64,000 bases of DNA from Roseihalotalea indica (GCF_022458895.1 NZ_JAINFL010000018.1:1-64000); one strand, 5' to 3'. Positions 26,751 to 36,565 are shown, counted from the first letter of the stretch. Numbers and translations: made by a program. Notes: generated by a model from the sequence alone, not told the origin.

Positions 26751-27062
26751 CGGACACCCACTATTTGATTGTTATCCATAGACAAAAATAGGTGAAAGCA
26801 GCCGCGGAGAGGGGGGTAAAATGTTATGGATGTGGGGTGAAATTGTTAACAAATGAGAGATAATTCCTTTTAAAGAATTACTGTGTTTATAAATTTCTCA
26901 TTTATTAAGGATATTCTTTGAAAATAACACAATGCTAGTCGGGATATATTTCTTAAATGGAATTCCCTTGCATATTGAATAAAAAAGGGGGCGTTCCGAG
27001 CTTGCGATGTCCTGCAAAGTAGAATTTACCGGGCTTAAGAGGATTTTTCTGAGGAGGGCTAG
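26751..27062 (-). promoter_or_regulatory. Upstream region of susC with a TTTACCCCCC element
   Basis: 312 bp without a convincing gene. The minus strand carries TTTACCCCCC at 26820-26811, about 120 bp before the preferred susC start. A similar TTACCCCCC lies ahead of the other SusC gene (10922-10930). Since the HTCS gene is encoded just beyond, this region is where its DNA-binding domain would be expected to act. The assignment is inference from position and one short shared word. Confidence 0.35.
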
Positions 27063-27173
27063 TTAGAAGAAAAGGCTTATGACAAAGAGCATCAGGGCAG
27101 AGATCATGATAAAGACAAAAATCTCCAGTATCATAAAAAATCGGTTCATCTTTTTAAATCGCTGATAAGACAT
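27063..27173 (-). CDS. Small single-pass membrane protein (36 residues), putative
   Basis: A short open frame reading MSYQRFKKMNRFFM, then a hydrophobic stretch (ILEIFVFIMISALMLFVISL) and FF before a TAA stop. The pattern of a basic cytoplasmic N-terminus and one TM segment is typical of small Bacteroidota membrane proteins. It sits between the HTCS gene and susC on the same strand, 111 bp downstream of the HTCS stop. No strong ribosome binding site is visible, but these are weak in this phylum. It could be a non-expressed frame. Confidence 0.45.
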   Translation of the reverse strand: MSYQRFKKMNRFFMILEIFVFIMISALMLFVISLFF

Positions 27174-27284
27174 GGCGCTAAAACTATTTTCTTCTGCTAC
27201 GCACAAAAGTAATAGAAGCTCGCTGCTATCATGGTTATCTAATCTTTATAAGTAGGCGGCCAAATGTTATCTGAAGCTGAGCAA

Positions 27285-30200
27285 TCAGGTTGACTGCTGG
27301 CTGGCATAATGTGACGGCAGAATATTAAACTCCATCTTGAAATACTTACTGAAATACTTAGGATTGTTGAACCCGACTTCGTACGCAACTTCAGCTACCG
27401 TCATCTGGCTTTCTTTTAAGAGCTGAGAAGCCCGCTTCAGGCGAATAATCCGAATAAACTCAATCGGTGATTTGCCGGTGAGGGCTAGCAGTTTTTTGTA
27501 TAGATGGACCCGACTCATACCCAATTGTCGGCTCAGTTCTTCTACTGAAAACTCAGGATTAGCCATATTTTCCTCAACGGCCTTTATGGCAGACTTCATC
27601 AGTTTATCATCCATCGAGCTGATCGCGATCTTTTCGGGCTCAATTTCAGATTTTTTGAGGAAGGATTCTCTAAGCGTTTCCCGCTGGGCAATGAGGTTTT
27701 TAATCCGCGACTCCAGAATTTCAAAGTTGAAAGGCTTGCCTACATAATCATCGGCACCTACAGCGAAACCTTCTACTTTCTGATTTTCTGCCGATTTAGC
27801 GGTAAGCAGAATTACCGGAATGTGAGAGGTCCGTCGGTCGTTTTTCACTTTCTCACAGAAATCGATGCCGTCCATTTCGGGCATCATCACGTCGCTTACA
27901 ATGAGGTCGGGAATGTGCTTTTTGGTTACGGCCCACCCTTCACTGCCGTTGCGTGCTTCCAGAATATGATAGGCATGCTTGAAGTTGTCTTTCAGGTAAA
28001 ACCGGAAATCTTCGTGATCTTCCACCAGCAGCAGCACGGGCTTTTTATCTCGATCGTGCGCGGAAGTTTCGTCCAACAATTGTCTTACCGGTACTTCATC
28101 ATCATTATCCTCAACATAAGCGGGACTCAACACAATTTCTTTCTGCGCTAAAGGTTCTACCGGTAAAAGTACCGTAAAGCAGGCGCCCTTCCCCGGCTCA
28201 CTTTCTACCCAGATTTTACCCCCATGAATACGGACAAACTCCTGCGTGATAGACAAGCCAATGCCACTGCCCTGATTGATAAAGGTGCCTGGAATTTCGT
28301 TCTGGAAGAATTTACGGAAGATATCTTCGTGCCTCTCTTGAGGAATACCAATGCCGGTATCCGCTACCTGAATTTTGAGCCAGGGATTGCCCGCCTCCGT
28401 GCGCTCTGTTTTATCCCAGTTTACCCTCACCGATACGGTGCCTTGCTCGGGCGTGAACTTAAAGGCATTAGACAACAGGTTGAATAAAATCTTCTCCAGC
28501 TTGTCCTTATCAAAATGTGTGTTGATTTCAGCTACTCCGGATGTGAAATCCAATGCAATATTCTTATTCTCGGACAGATCGGAAAACGAACACACAATCT
28601 CTCGAATAAACCTGATAATATCCCCTTCGGCCGGATTAAACTTGATTTCCTGCTCCTCCATCTTTCGAAAATCCAGCAATTGGTTCACCAGGGTCAGCAG
28701 ACGCTTGGCATTGCGGTGGATCAGCTGGAAATGCTTTAGTTGCTCCTGATTGGTGGTGTTTTTCATCAGCTTCTCCATGGGGCTGAGAATCAGGCTGAGA
28801 GGAGTTCTGAACTCATGGCTGATATTGGTGAAGAATTTGATTTTCATCATATCTACCTCGTGCAACTGCCGCGCTTCCTGCTGTTGCTGCTCCATCATAA
28901 ACCGCAACCTGACCCGCTCCAGCATAATTTTCCGGGCCAGCCACAAAGCGGCGATCAGAATACAGGCGTAGAGAATAAAAGCGGTTCTGGTTTTCCAGAT
29001 AGGCGGCAGCACTTTTATTTTCAAGGCTTTCGCTTCAGGGCTCCAGAAACCATCATTGTTAGAAGCTTTTACTTTAAATGTGTATTCACCCGGGCTCAGG
29101 TTAGTATACGTAGCCGTTCGGGACTGACTACTGCTACTGATCCAATGCTTATTGAACCCTTCCAACTGATAGGCATACTCGTTGTGCAGTGGGTGAAAAA
29201 AATTGAGTGCGGCAAATTCCAGAGAGATCATATCCTCACCCGGTTGCAGCGTAATTTCCTCAACCTGGTTCAGCGATTTATCCAGCAATACTCGCTCATT
29301 TAATAGCTTCCTCACCCCTACACTTTTGTTGAAGACTTTCAGGTCGGTAAGCACTACCTCCGGTACGGCCTTATTCACCTGTATTTCATCTGGGGAAAAG
29401 ATATTGAAGCCATTGGGTCCGCCAAACACAAGTTCGCCCTTCCGGGTTTTACAGGCTGCTTTCACGTTAAACTCTTTACCCTGAAGCCCTTCAGGTTCTG
29501 AATAGTTATTGAAGACTGCCTCAGCTGCTAAAAAATCGTCCCTTTCAAATTTCAGATTAGATAGACCATTGGGAGTGCTGACCCAGTAGCCGTGTTGCTC
29601 ATCTTCCCGCATGGCCAGCATGGTGTTGTCCGGTAAGCCATCCTCTTTCCGGAAAACCCGGAAGTTGTTGTTTGCCCGATCATACAGATTAAGCCCTTCG
29701 CGGGTCCCTACCCATACCTGGTTCTGGCTGTCTACATAGACAAAGTTGACATTGATATTACTCAGGCTGCGCTCGTTACCTTCTTCCGGCAAATGATGAA
29801 TAAACCGCCCGCTATTGCTATTATACACATCTACTCCATAGGCACTTCCAATCCACAGGTTACCGAGCGTATCTTCGTCAAGAGAAGAAATATAGTCTGA
29901 ATTCACCGAGTTGATGTCGCCGCTTCGGAAATGAATAAACCCATTATTTTTCTTGTCCATCAGATCCAGTCCGCCTCCGGACGTGGCGATCCACAGGTTA
30001 CCGGCAGCATCTTCGTACATATCCCAGATACGGTCGTCAGCCAAGCTGCTGGATATCTGCGGGTTGTGACGGTACTGTTCAAAAGTCTTACCATCAAAGG
30101 AATTCAGGCCGCCGTGGTAAGTGCCTATCCATAGGGTATGCTTCCTATCCAGGTATAATGAAATAATGACATTGCTGCTGATGCTTTCCGGGTCATTGGC

Positions 30201-31460
30201 ATCATGCTGATATTGGGTGAAGCTTTCCTGGGTGCGGTCATAGTAAATCAACCCACCCCCGTTGGTGCCAATCCAGAGGTTTCCCAGGCTATCTTCTACA
30301 AACGCATTAATATCTTCGTAAGGCAGGCTTTCAGGATTGGAAGGAGAATGATTAACCAGTTGGAAATTGAACAGATTTTTATGGTAAAAATCAATACCTT
30401 TTTTATACGTACCTACCCAAATAGTGCCATTATTTTCTTTATACAAAACATTGATACTGTTCAGGCTCAGCGAATTTTTCTGGTCGGGCTCATGGGTCAG
30501 GTAGCGTATTGTCAGATCATTTTTATCCAGCAGGTTAATGCCCCCATGATCCGTACCTATCCAGATCAAACCAGTTTCATCCTGCACAATGCTGTGCACA
30601 ATATTCGTATTAAGTCTGGCGTGCGTTGAGTTTTCATGAAAATGCAGGAGCTGATCCTTTTCCACGTTGTAATGATAGGCTCCTTTAGCTCGCTCAAAGA
30701 TATAGAACCACAGATCACCTTCTGTATCCACCATAAGTTGGTAGTCCATGAGGGTATGATCATTTTTCACTGCTAGCTGCGCTGATTTGAGCATCACTTT
30801 CCCCGTTTTAGCATCCAGCTTTTCAAAAACACCATCTTCATGCACCACCCAAAGCTGGCCGTCGGTAGTTACTTTCAGGTCAGTGATTGCAGAAGAGTGT
30901 AGTTGGTCCAACTGGAGAGAGTCAGGCGAAAAGTGCTGAGTAGAAGCTGTCTGAGGATTGTACTTGAATAGGCCACGTTCGGCACTGGCGTACCAGTAGT
31001 TTCCCTGCTGGTCTTCTTCAATGGTCACAATGTCTGTTACGCCTATATTGATCTTAGCTAAATAGGGGCCGATGTCTCTTACAAACACGTCATACGTACG
31101 GTCATATACGTTTAGTCCTTTGCGGGTCATGGCCCACAAATTACCCTGATGATCTTCAAAGAGCGTTTCTATGTAGCTGTCGGCAATAGAAGAGGTATCC
31201 TGATGGTCGAAAGTATAGACTTTAAAGTTATAGCCATCGTAGCGGTTCAAACCTGATAGAGTGCCAAACCACATAAATCCCTGCCGATCTTTCCAGATAG
31301 CATTCACCTGGTTATTAGACAGACCATCGTTGATATCAAGGTGAGAGAATTTAATGTTGTTACTCTGGGCTTGCGTAAAAGAAAAAGTATGCAGAATAAT
31401 TGCCCAAGCGGGTAGAATCCAGCATAAAAAAAAGCGAAGGGTAACTCGGTTGTCTCTCAT
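27285..31460 (-). CDS. Hybrid two-component system regulator (HTCS) of a polysaccharide utilization locus
   Basis: A 1391-residue one-protein signalling system. After a signal/TM (about 10-32) come about 14 Reg_prop propeller blades (repeats of DxxGxLWIGTxxGGLNxYD, about 40-730), a Y_Y_Y domain (about 760-815), a TM helix (about 826-845), HisKA with the phospho-acceptor His at about 882 (SHEFRTP), HATPase_c with the N-box (LFNLLSNAFKFT) and G-boxes (DTGIGIP, GSGIGL), a receiver with Asp about 1190 (VSDVMMPEMDG), and an AraC-type double HTH (about 1300-1388). The periplasmic sensor binds an oligosaccharide and the AraC domain activates locus genes. It is encoded between the GH9 and susC genes on the same strand. 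All key residues are present. Confidence 0.95.
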   Translation of the reverse strand: MRDNRVTLRFFLCWILPAWAIILHTFSFTQAQSNNIKFSHLDINDGLSNNQVNAIWKDRQGFMWFGTLSGLNRYDGYNFKVYTFDHQDTSSIADSYIETLFEDHQGNLWAMTRKGLNVYDRTYDVFVRDIGPYLAKINIGVTDIVTIEEDQQGNYWYASAERGLFKYNPQTASTQHFSPDSLQLDQLHSSAITDLKVTTDGQLWVVHEDGVFEKLDAKTGKVMLKSAQLAVKNDHTLMDYQLMVDTEGDLWFYIFERAKGAYHYNVEKDQLLHFHENSTHARLNTNIVHSIVQDETGLIWIGTDHGGINLLDKNDLTIRYLTHEPDQKNSLSLNSINVLYKENNGTIWVGTYKKGIDFYHKNLFNFQLVNHSPSNPESLPYEDINAFVEDSLGNLWIGTNGGGLIYYDRTQESFTQYQHDANDPESISSNVIISLYLDRKHTLWIGTYHGGLNSFDGKTFEQYRHNPQISSSLADDRIWDMYEDAAGNLWIATSGGGLDLMDKKNNGFIHFRSGDINSVNSDYISSLDEDTLGNLWIGSAYGVDVYNSNSGRFIHHLPEEGNERSLSNINVNFVYVDSQNQVWVGTREGLNLYDRANNNFRVFRKEDGLPDNTMLAMREDEQHGYWVSTPNGLSNLKFERDDFLAAEAVFNNYSEPEGLQGKEFNVKAACKTRKGELVFGGPNGFNIFSPDEIQVNKAVPEVVLTDLKVFNKSVGVRKLLNERVLLDKSLNQVEEITLQPGEDMISLEFAALNFFHPLHNEYAYQLEGFNKHWISSSSQSRTATYTNLSPGEYTFKVKASNNDGFWSPEAKALKIKVLPPIWKTRTAFILYACILIAALWLARKIMLERVRLRFMMEQQQQEARQLHEVDMMKIKFFTNISHEFRTPLSLILSPMEKLMKNTTNQEQLKHFQLIHRNAKRLLTLVNQLLDFRKMEEQEIKFNPAEGDIIRFIREIVCSFSDLSENKNIALDFTSGVAEINTHFDKDKLEKILFNLLSNAFKFTPEQGTVSVRVNWDKTERTEAGNPWLKIQVADTGIGIPQERHEDIFRKFFQNEIPGTFINQGSGIGLSITQEFVRIHGGKIWVESEPGKGACFTVLLPVEPLAQKEIVLSPAYVEDNDDEVPVRQLLDETSAHDRDKKPVLLLVEDHEDFRFYLKDNFKHAYHILEARNGSEGWAVTKKHIPDLIVSDVMMPEMDGIDFCEKVKNDRRTSHIPVILLTAKSAENQKVEGFAVGADDYVGKPFNFEILESRIKNLIAQRETLRESFLKKSEIEPEKIAISSMDDKLMKSAIKAVEENMANPEFSVEELSRQLGMSRVHLYKKLLALTGKSPIEFIRIIRLKRASQLLKESQMTVAEVAYEVGFNNPKYFSKYFKMEFNILPSHYASQQST

Positions 31461-31508
31461 CTTATCTCAAGAAATACGCTTTTTTCTGATAACTAAAAGC
31501 ATTTTAGG

Positions 31509-33338
31509 CTAATTATTACCAGAAAAGACAAGTTCATCTTGTAAAACCTCAACTGCGCAAACCAAATAAGCCAGCGGAGCGTTCCAGTTAATCGCAATCT
31601 CATTAGAGGCATACGAGCAATCGTCATCCACAAAAGTAGCTTCCGGATCAGTATCCGTATAGCCAGAGCAATTGTCCTGCTGAGGTGCTCGAGCGTTGGG
31701 TCCGCCGGAAAGTAAACCAGGCACCGGCTCAGCAATACCATCTGCTACGGAAGGCCGATGATGGGGGTGCATAGGAGTTTTATCGCCATAGCCGGTGACG
31801 AAGGAGTACCCGGTAGCATTCCGCCCCAAGAGGTAATCCATATTATGCAGAGCATAGGTCAGATAGCTGGCATCGCCGGTCAGCTGATAGGCTTGCACTA
31901 AGGCAATACCCTGATTAGCAGCATTAGAACTGCTGCCCCAGTTAAAATCTTGGGCAGTCTTACCCATCACCGTATGGTAAGGCTGCTGATCAACCCCTTC
32001 GATTAATTCGTCGGCCAACCCAGTGATACGGTCTTTCAGTTGAGGAATATCGGGCTGCGCGGCTTCTCCCAGATTATCAAGATGCCGGGCCAGAGAGTAG
32101 TACCCTAGCAGTCGTACCTGACTCCAGGTAGGGATAGGCATAGCATCGTCCGGAAAAAGTGTTACTGCGGTATAAAAGCTATCCTGCTGGGTAGTAACAT
32201 ATAGTTCGGAAGCAGCCCAGATAAACTCATCGCTCACATCCCGATCACCATACGCTCCGGTAGTGACGTCGGGGTCAAACGTTTCGTTCATTACGTTCTG
32301 GTTGTAAAGCACGTCTGGATGCTGGCGAGCCCATACCCACGCATCAGTTGCCGCTTGCAGGCAGGAATCAGCCAAACCTGGCAATTGCGATTCAAATGAG
32401 CGAAAAATACGGGCCGACTGGGCCATTACTGCGGCAAAATCCAGAGTCGCTGCTGTTCCCTTTTGCACTACATATCGTTGCTTTTTGGCCTTATCGGGCA
32501 TAACCATACCCTCGAAGCTGCTGGTGGTCAGCTTGTGGTAGACGCCCCCATCATTAGGGTCCTGCATGGTCATCATCCAACGCAGGTTCCACAGTATTTC
32601 GTCCAGCAAATCCGGAATTTCATTGGTGCTTTCAGGAATATTGAGCGCAAGGGTATCAAAATAACCCGGAAAATCTTCGTACAGCGAGAGCAGTGTGCCG
32701 GTAGTGATACCAGAGTTAACAATATACTTGTTATAATCACCGGCATCATACCAACCTTTAGGAGAAGAAATGATGCTACCAGCGGGTCGGCTTTCTGAAG
32801 CAGCCGAGGGGTGAACTTCAACCTGAGTATCCGGATGCCCGGCAGGTCGATGCCAGGTTCCGCCAAACGTTTCCTCAATAGGGGTAGAAGCCCGGATATA
32901 ATAGAAAGCTTTTAAGGCTCCTTTTGCTAAAGGCTGTAGAATACTGTTGCCAATTGAGAAAGGGTACGAATGACCGATTTCCGGAATCAGTACAACAAAC
33001 TCTCCTTCCGACGTAAAATCAGAGAAATCGGCCATTCGGGTTGTTTTGTCAGAATAAGAAGAAGTAAGTGTTTCACTTAACTCTCCGGTATATACCGTAT
33101 CTGCAAGATCAGCAGTGACAATATAAAATGGGCTTGCCTCCCCTTGAGCTACTACTGCAATTTTAGAAGCCTGAGGATAGAAGCCTTCCTGGTTTAGCCG
33201 AATATTTTCTTCTGGAACATGGCTTTCAGAGACTTGCTCCGGTGAGCTACATCCTAAGATGCAAAAGAGACTGAAAGACAACCCATAACCAACCAACTTG
33301 ATTTTTACTGCAAAACTCTGCTTAGTTTCTGTGCTCAT
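31509..33338 (-). CDS. GH9-family endoglucanase, surface or periplasmic lipoprotein
   Basis: A 609-residue enzyme with a lipoprotein signal (SFSLFCILGC, acceptor Cys 30), an N-terminal Ig-like CelD_N domain (about 45-130, IRLNQEGFYPQASKIAVV) and the GH9 (alpha/alpha)6 barrel. The catalytic base motif GWYDAGDYNKY is at 195-205 (Asp 198/201), HPHHRPS lies in the C-terminal third, and the proton donor Glu is in SYASNEIAINWNAPL (Glu about 580). GH9 enzymes hydrolyse beta-1,4-glucosidic bonds in cellulose-like chains, xyloglucan or mixed-linkage glucan. It lies 48 bp upstream of the HTCS gene, the only glycoside hydrolase in the locus. The target is inferred to be a beta-1,4-linked glucan; the exact polymer is not shown. 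Confidence 0.93.
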   Translation of the reverse strand: MSTETKQSFAVKIKLVGYGLSFSLFCILGCSSPEQVSESHVPEENIRLNQEGFYPQASKIAVVAQGEASPFYIVTADLADTVYTGELSETLTSSYSDKTTRMADFSDFTSEGEFVVLIPEIGHSYPFSIGNSILQPLAKGALKAFYYIRASTPIEETFGGTWHRPAGHPDTQVEVHPSAASESRPAGSIISSPKGWYDAGDYNKYIVNSGITTGTLLSLYEDFPGYFDTLALNIPESTNEIPDLLDEILWNLRWMMTMQDPNDGGVYHKLTTSSFEGMVMPDKAKKQRYVVQKGTAATLDFAAVMAQSARIFRSFESQLPGLADSCLQAATDAWVWARQHPDVLYNQNVMNETFDPDVTTGAYGDRDVSDEFIWAASELYVTTQQDSFYTAVTLFPDDAMPIPTWSQVRLLGYYSLARHLDNLGEAAQPDIPQLKDRITGLADELIEGVDQQPYHTVMGKTAQDFNWGSSSNAANQGIALVQAYQLTGDASYLTYALHNMDYLLGRNATGYSFVTGYGDKTPMHPHHRPSVADGIAEPVPGLLSGGPNARAPQQDNCSGYTDTDPEATFVDDDCSYASNEIAINWNAPLAYLVCAVEVLQDELVFSGNN

Positions 33339-33607
33339 AAGGGGTTAGGTACAATTATAAAAAGGTGACAACATACGCAAATTTTCTTTATGACCGGATG
33401 CGCAAAGAAATATTGGGGCCCAAGACAATGCTGTCATCGTAATAATATTTAGAAAAAAAACATTCCTTTAGCTGGCATGAAATGACAAAAAAATAATGAT
33501 TTAGGGTGGATTATTCATAATAAACTATATAGAATCAACCGTGACCTATTCCAAGATTCAGGTCTTACCATATCAAAAATCCCAGGTATAATGTCACTAA
33601 GTACGTT

Positions 33608-33790
33608 TAAGAAAGAATTGACGAGTAGATTTGGGAGGAGGCGGGAGGCCGTTTGTCAAGCAATGACCGGTTACTAGCGTAAGATGATGCATTGGGGCAT
33701 CTTCAGTAACTTGCAACCTGCGGTAGTATGCTAACTACGTCCCGCGAAGCGGCCTCCCGTCTACTGCCTCCCATGGCGCGGCCTCCTGCC
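33608..33790 (+). repeat. Dispersed structured intergenic repeat, copy 1
   Basis: A 97 bp core (33650-33746) matches 58860-58956 with 10 differences and no gaps. Within it GTTACT (33670-33675) pairs with AGTAAC (33705-33710), and AAGATG (33681-33686) with CATCTT (33698-33703), giving a long stem; GTAGT and ACTAC form a second. Around the core a 9 bp inverted repeat CGGGAGGCC/GGCCTCCCG (33642-33650 and 33751-33759) closes the unit. It lies upstream of the GH9 gene and downstream of the GAF/PAS gene. The rest of 33339-33607 is AT-rich and should hold the GH9 promoter. Confidence 0.8.
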
Positions 33791-33829
33791 AACATCATTC
33801 GTTATTGCAAAATTGATTGTAGATTGAAC

Positions 33830-35542
33830 TTAGACTGTAACGGCTGAAGCGGCACCCAACCAGCACAAAAGGACAATTTTTTTCTGTTCGCTTAGAGGAT
33901 TTCCCGACACAGGTAATGAGAGGGTTTCCCCTCGTTTACTGCACAACTCAAGTACTGTTTGGCAAGAATGCCCTCGGCTGATTTTTTCCCAGAAAACAGG
34001 ATAACTACCTCGGCTGATTTCTTGGTCGCTGAATAGCTTTGTGTGAACCTCATCTGTCAATTCATTTTGATCATATCCCAGCTGTTGTGCTAAAATAGGA
34101 TTGATTTGCCTGATATAACCTGACATATCCAGTTCAATCATACCTACTGCCTGCTGTACGGTATTCAACAATGCTACCTGCTCTTTCTCTTTACGGGCCA
34201 TTTCTTCCTGGATCGCTTGCAATTCTTCGTTATTCTGCCGCATTTCTTCTTCGGTAGCCCGCAATTCTTCCGTGCTTGTTTTAGAAGCTTCCAGCAACCG
34301 CGCCATACGTGAGCTGGACTTACTGGAAGAAATCATAGAGGCAATACTTTCTCCTACTTTTTCTAAAAATTCAATGGCATCCTGATTAAACTCTTTAAAA
34401 GAAGCAATTTCAATTATACCTTCAATCGTCTCATTTACAATAAGCGGAGTCAGAAGCAAGTTATTCGGTGTTGCTTCGCCTAACCCTGATGTTATGTTAA
34501 TGTAATTTTGAGGAACCTGCTTTAAGTGGATAGTTTGCTTTTCTAAATATGCTTGCCCAACCAGGCCCTGACCGGCCTTAATGGTTTTCTCCAGATACTT
34601 TTTCTTATCATAAGCATAACAGGCCGTCATGGTCAGCGTTTGGGTTTCTTCTTTACTTTCCCTGTCATTCGCAATAAATAATCCGCCTTGATTAGCATTC
34701 AGGTATTTTACCAGATAGGCAATAACTTTATCTGAAAGATCCTCTAGTGAGTGAACATTTTTACGAAGTATATCGCCTACTTCAGCCAGCCCCACATTCA
34801 GAAATTTTTCTCGTTGCTCCCGCTGACGGGCCTCCCGCAGTTTATCCTGCATATTAATTAATGAACGACCTAGCTCATCACTTTGCTCACGATCTTTTTC
34901 AACCAGCAAATTCCCATTGGCTATTTCTGCAGCAAAGGCAATGTTCTGATCGGTATGGGTAAGTTGCCCTTGCAACTTGAGGTTAATTTGCAGAGACTTT
35001 ACCGTACGCTTACGAAAATCAAATGCCCAGTATCCACATAAGGCAATAATGACTGCTGCCAACCCAACGTGAAATATGAAGGTGCTGAGTGACATATAAT
35101 CTAACTGAGTAAAATACACATTTTCATAGCCGACAAACTGCAAGTATGCAAAGGCCGCATGGTGTACAACAATAGATATGGTAAGCGGAATAAAAGCCTT
35201 CCAGTTTTGGTAGCTGATCAGCAGAATTGTACCAATAAAGGCGAAGAAATGCATCTCAAACAAGCCATGCATCTGGTAAATAAACTGAGCCATGAATATA
35301 TCGAACACCAGACCAGCAATGTACTGATTTAGGGATGTTGTTGGAAAAAGCCACTTAGCAACCGCATACATACTCAGCGCAAGTGGCCCCACAGTTAGTG
35401 CAATAAGCCAGGTATCATAAAAGAAAGCAATACCTAGGCCGAATAAAAAATACCCCAATAAGGCTATTTCTATGACCCGATTAGCACTACGATAAATTTC
35501 TTTAAAATGCTTTTGTACTTCTATATTATTTTTTGCTTCCAT
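33830..35542 (-). CDS. Membrane sensor with GAF and PAS domains, no kinase output
   Basis: 570 residues. About six TM helices occupy residues 20-190 (ALLGYFLFGLGIAFFYD through LAAVIIALCGYWAF). A HAMP-like linker follows (IANGNLLVEKDREQSDELGRSLINM, about 215-240), then a GAF domain (about 250-405, GGLFIANDRE and LTPLIVNETIEGIIEIAS), a coiled coil (EELRATEEEMRQNNEELQAI, about 420-450) and a PAS fold (about 455-550, VGMIELDMSGYIRQINPIL). It ends without a histidine kinase, GGDEF or MCP signalling domain, so the output must be through a partner. The thioredoxin-like gene at 35590 lies immediately upstream (48 bp), suggesting co-transcription and possibly redox or ligand sensing. Confidence 0.8.
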   Translation of the reverse strand: MEAKNNIEVQKHFKEIYRSANRVIEIALLGYFLFGLGIAFFYDTWLIALTVGPLALSMYAVAKWLFPTTSLNQYIAGLVFDIFMAQFIYQMHGLFEMHFFAFIGTILLISYQNWKAFIPLTISIVVHHAAFAYLQFVGYENVYFTQLDYMSLSTFIFHVGLAAVIIALCGYWAFDFRKRTVKSLQINLKLQGQLTHTDQNIAFAAEIANGNLLVEKDREQSDELGRSLINMQDKLREARQREQREKFLNVGLAEVGDILRKNVHSLEDLSDKVIAYLVKYLNANQGGLFIANDRESKEETQTLTMTACYAYDKKKYLEKTIKAGQGLVGQAYLEKQTIHLKQVPQNYINITSGLGEATPNNLLLTPLIVNETIEGIIEIASFKEFNQDAIEFLEKVGESIASMISSSKSSSRMARLLEASKTSTEELRATEEEMRQNNEELQAIQEEMARKEKEQVALLNTVQQAVGMIELDMSGYIRQINPILAQQLGYDQNELTDEVHTKLFSDQEISRGSYPVFWEKISRGHSCQTVLELCSKRGETLSLPVSGNPLSEQKKIVLLCWLGAASAVTV

Positions 35543-35589
35543 GTTAATGGATTATTTATTCCAGAGATTAAAAGATAACTTCCAAGTCA

Positions 35590-36219
35590 TTAGAAAAGAC
35601 TTATGCGCGATTGGCCTACAACTTCATCTGAAGGCAGATTGCACCCATAGGGCATGCCCGCTAGTTGAATAGCAAGCGGTAATTTTTTCTGTGCAATAGC
35701 AGATTGCAAGGCCAATTCGGCAAAGCGGGTTGAACGAGTGGTACAGTAACGGGCTTTATTGTAATTACCCCGGTAATATAAGGCTTGGTCAGATTGCAGA
35801 ATAACGGCCTGGGGCGTAGCGTAAACACCACAGGCATCGGCGATTTTACCTTCCGGATCGGAAATTACCGGAATGCCTAATTCCTCACTCAAGGGCTCTC
35901 CTTCCACTGACTGAACAATGGTATAAAAGGCAACTTGATCTTTATACTTATTCACTAAGGAGCGAAAATGATCCTGGTTAAAGCGTGAACAGGGGCATTC
36001 AGGATTATAGAAATGTAAAAATATAGGACGATTTTCCTGTGCTTTTTCTTTTACAAACGGCAGTGTTATTGAGCTTTCTAAAGCAACCGGGCTATAATGA
36101 ATGGGGGTGGGAGTTGGGGTCAGATATTGAAGTTGCTGATACCAAAACACCGTGAGAATTCCTCCAGATAGTACCAGTAATATGAGAACACCCGCTACTA
36201 TTTTTGTTTTACTGATCAT
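35590..36219 (-). CDS. Membrane-anchored thioredoxin-like protein (DUF6436-like)
   Basis: A 209-residue protein with one N-terminal TM (VAGVLILLVLSGGILTVFW, about 8-26) and a periplasmic thioredoxin-like domain. The active-site region is NPECPCSRF with Cys 75 and Cys 77 (CPC rather than CxxC), and the conserved cis-Pro segment is YATPQAV. C-terminal motifs RYCTTRSTRFAELALQ and YGCNLP are characteristic of this Bacteroidota/gammaproteobacterial family. It likely carries out disulfide or thiol chemistry outside the cytoplasm, though the CPC spacing makes a classic oxidoreductase role uncertain. It is upstream of and probably co-transcribed with the GAF/PAS sensor. Confidence 0.7.
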   Translation of the reverse strand: MISKTKIVAGVLILLVLSGGILTVFWYQQLQYLTPTPTPIHYSPVALESSITLPFVKEKAQENRPIFLHFYNPECPCSRFNQDHFRSLVNKYKDQVAFYTIVQSVEGEPLSEELGIPVISDPEGKIADACGVYATPQAVILQSDQALYYRGNYNKARYCTTRSTRFAELALQSAIAQKKLPLAIQLAGMPYGCNLPSDEVVGQSRISLF

Positions 36220-36565
36220 TCGTTATCTTTTGAATACTTCGCAAGCAATGCTAATTATATTATTCAAAGTAACGAATGAATATTAAGACTTTAAAATATT
36301 TAATAAATTACATTAAATATTTAAATAGTACATTGTGTGCTTTTTCTTACTAATGTCTATTCGAGAAGTACATACCCTTAGAAATCCTTCATTTATTTAC
36401 ATTCCTTACAAAAGTATGTTATGCATAAAACAATGTAGAATATAACCTGATAAAGGCTAAATAGAGCTACATGCCATATTCAGGCACAGAAGTTTGCTCC
36501 TTTTTTGCTGAAAAAAGGAATAGATAACGTTAAAAAGCAGAAGAGTAGGTTTTTCAGCAATATCT
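36220..36565. other. Intergenic region with a perfect hairpin
   Basis: 346 bp, very AT-rich, holding the promoter side of the thioredoxin-like gene and the 3' flank of the histidine kinase. The hairpin TCCTTTTTT-GCTG-AAAAAAGGA (36498-36519) is perfect over 9 bp and may end the kinase transcript. No gene is seen. Confidence 0.55.
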
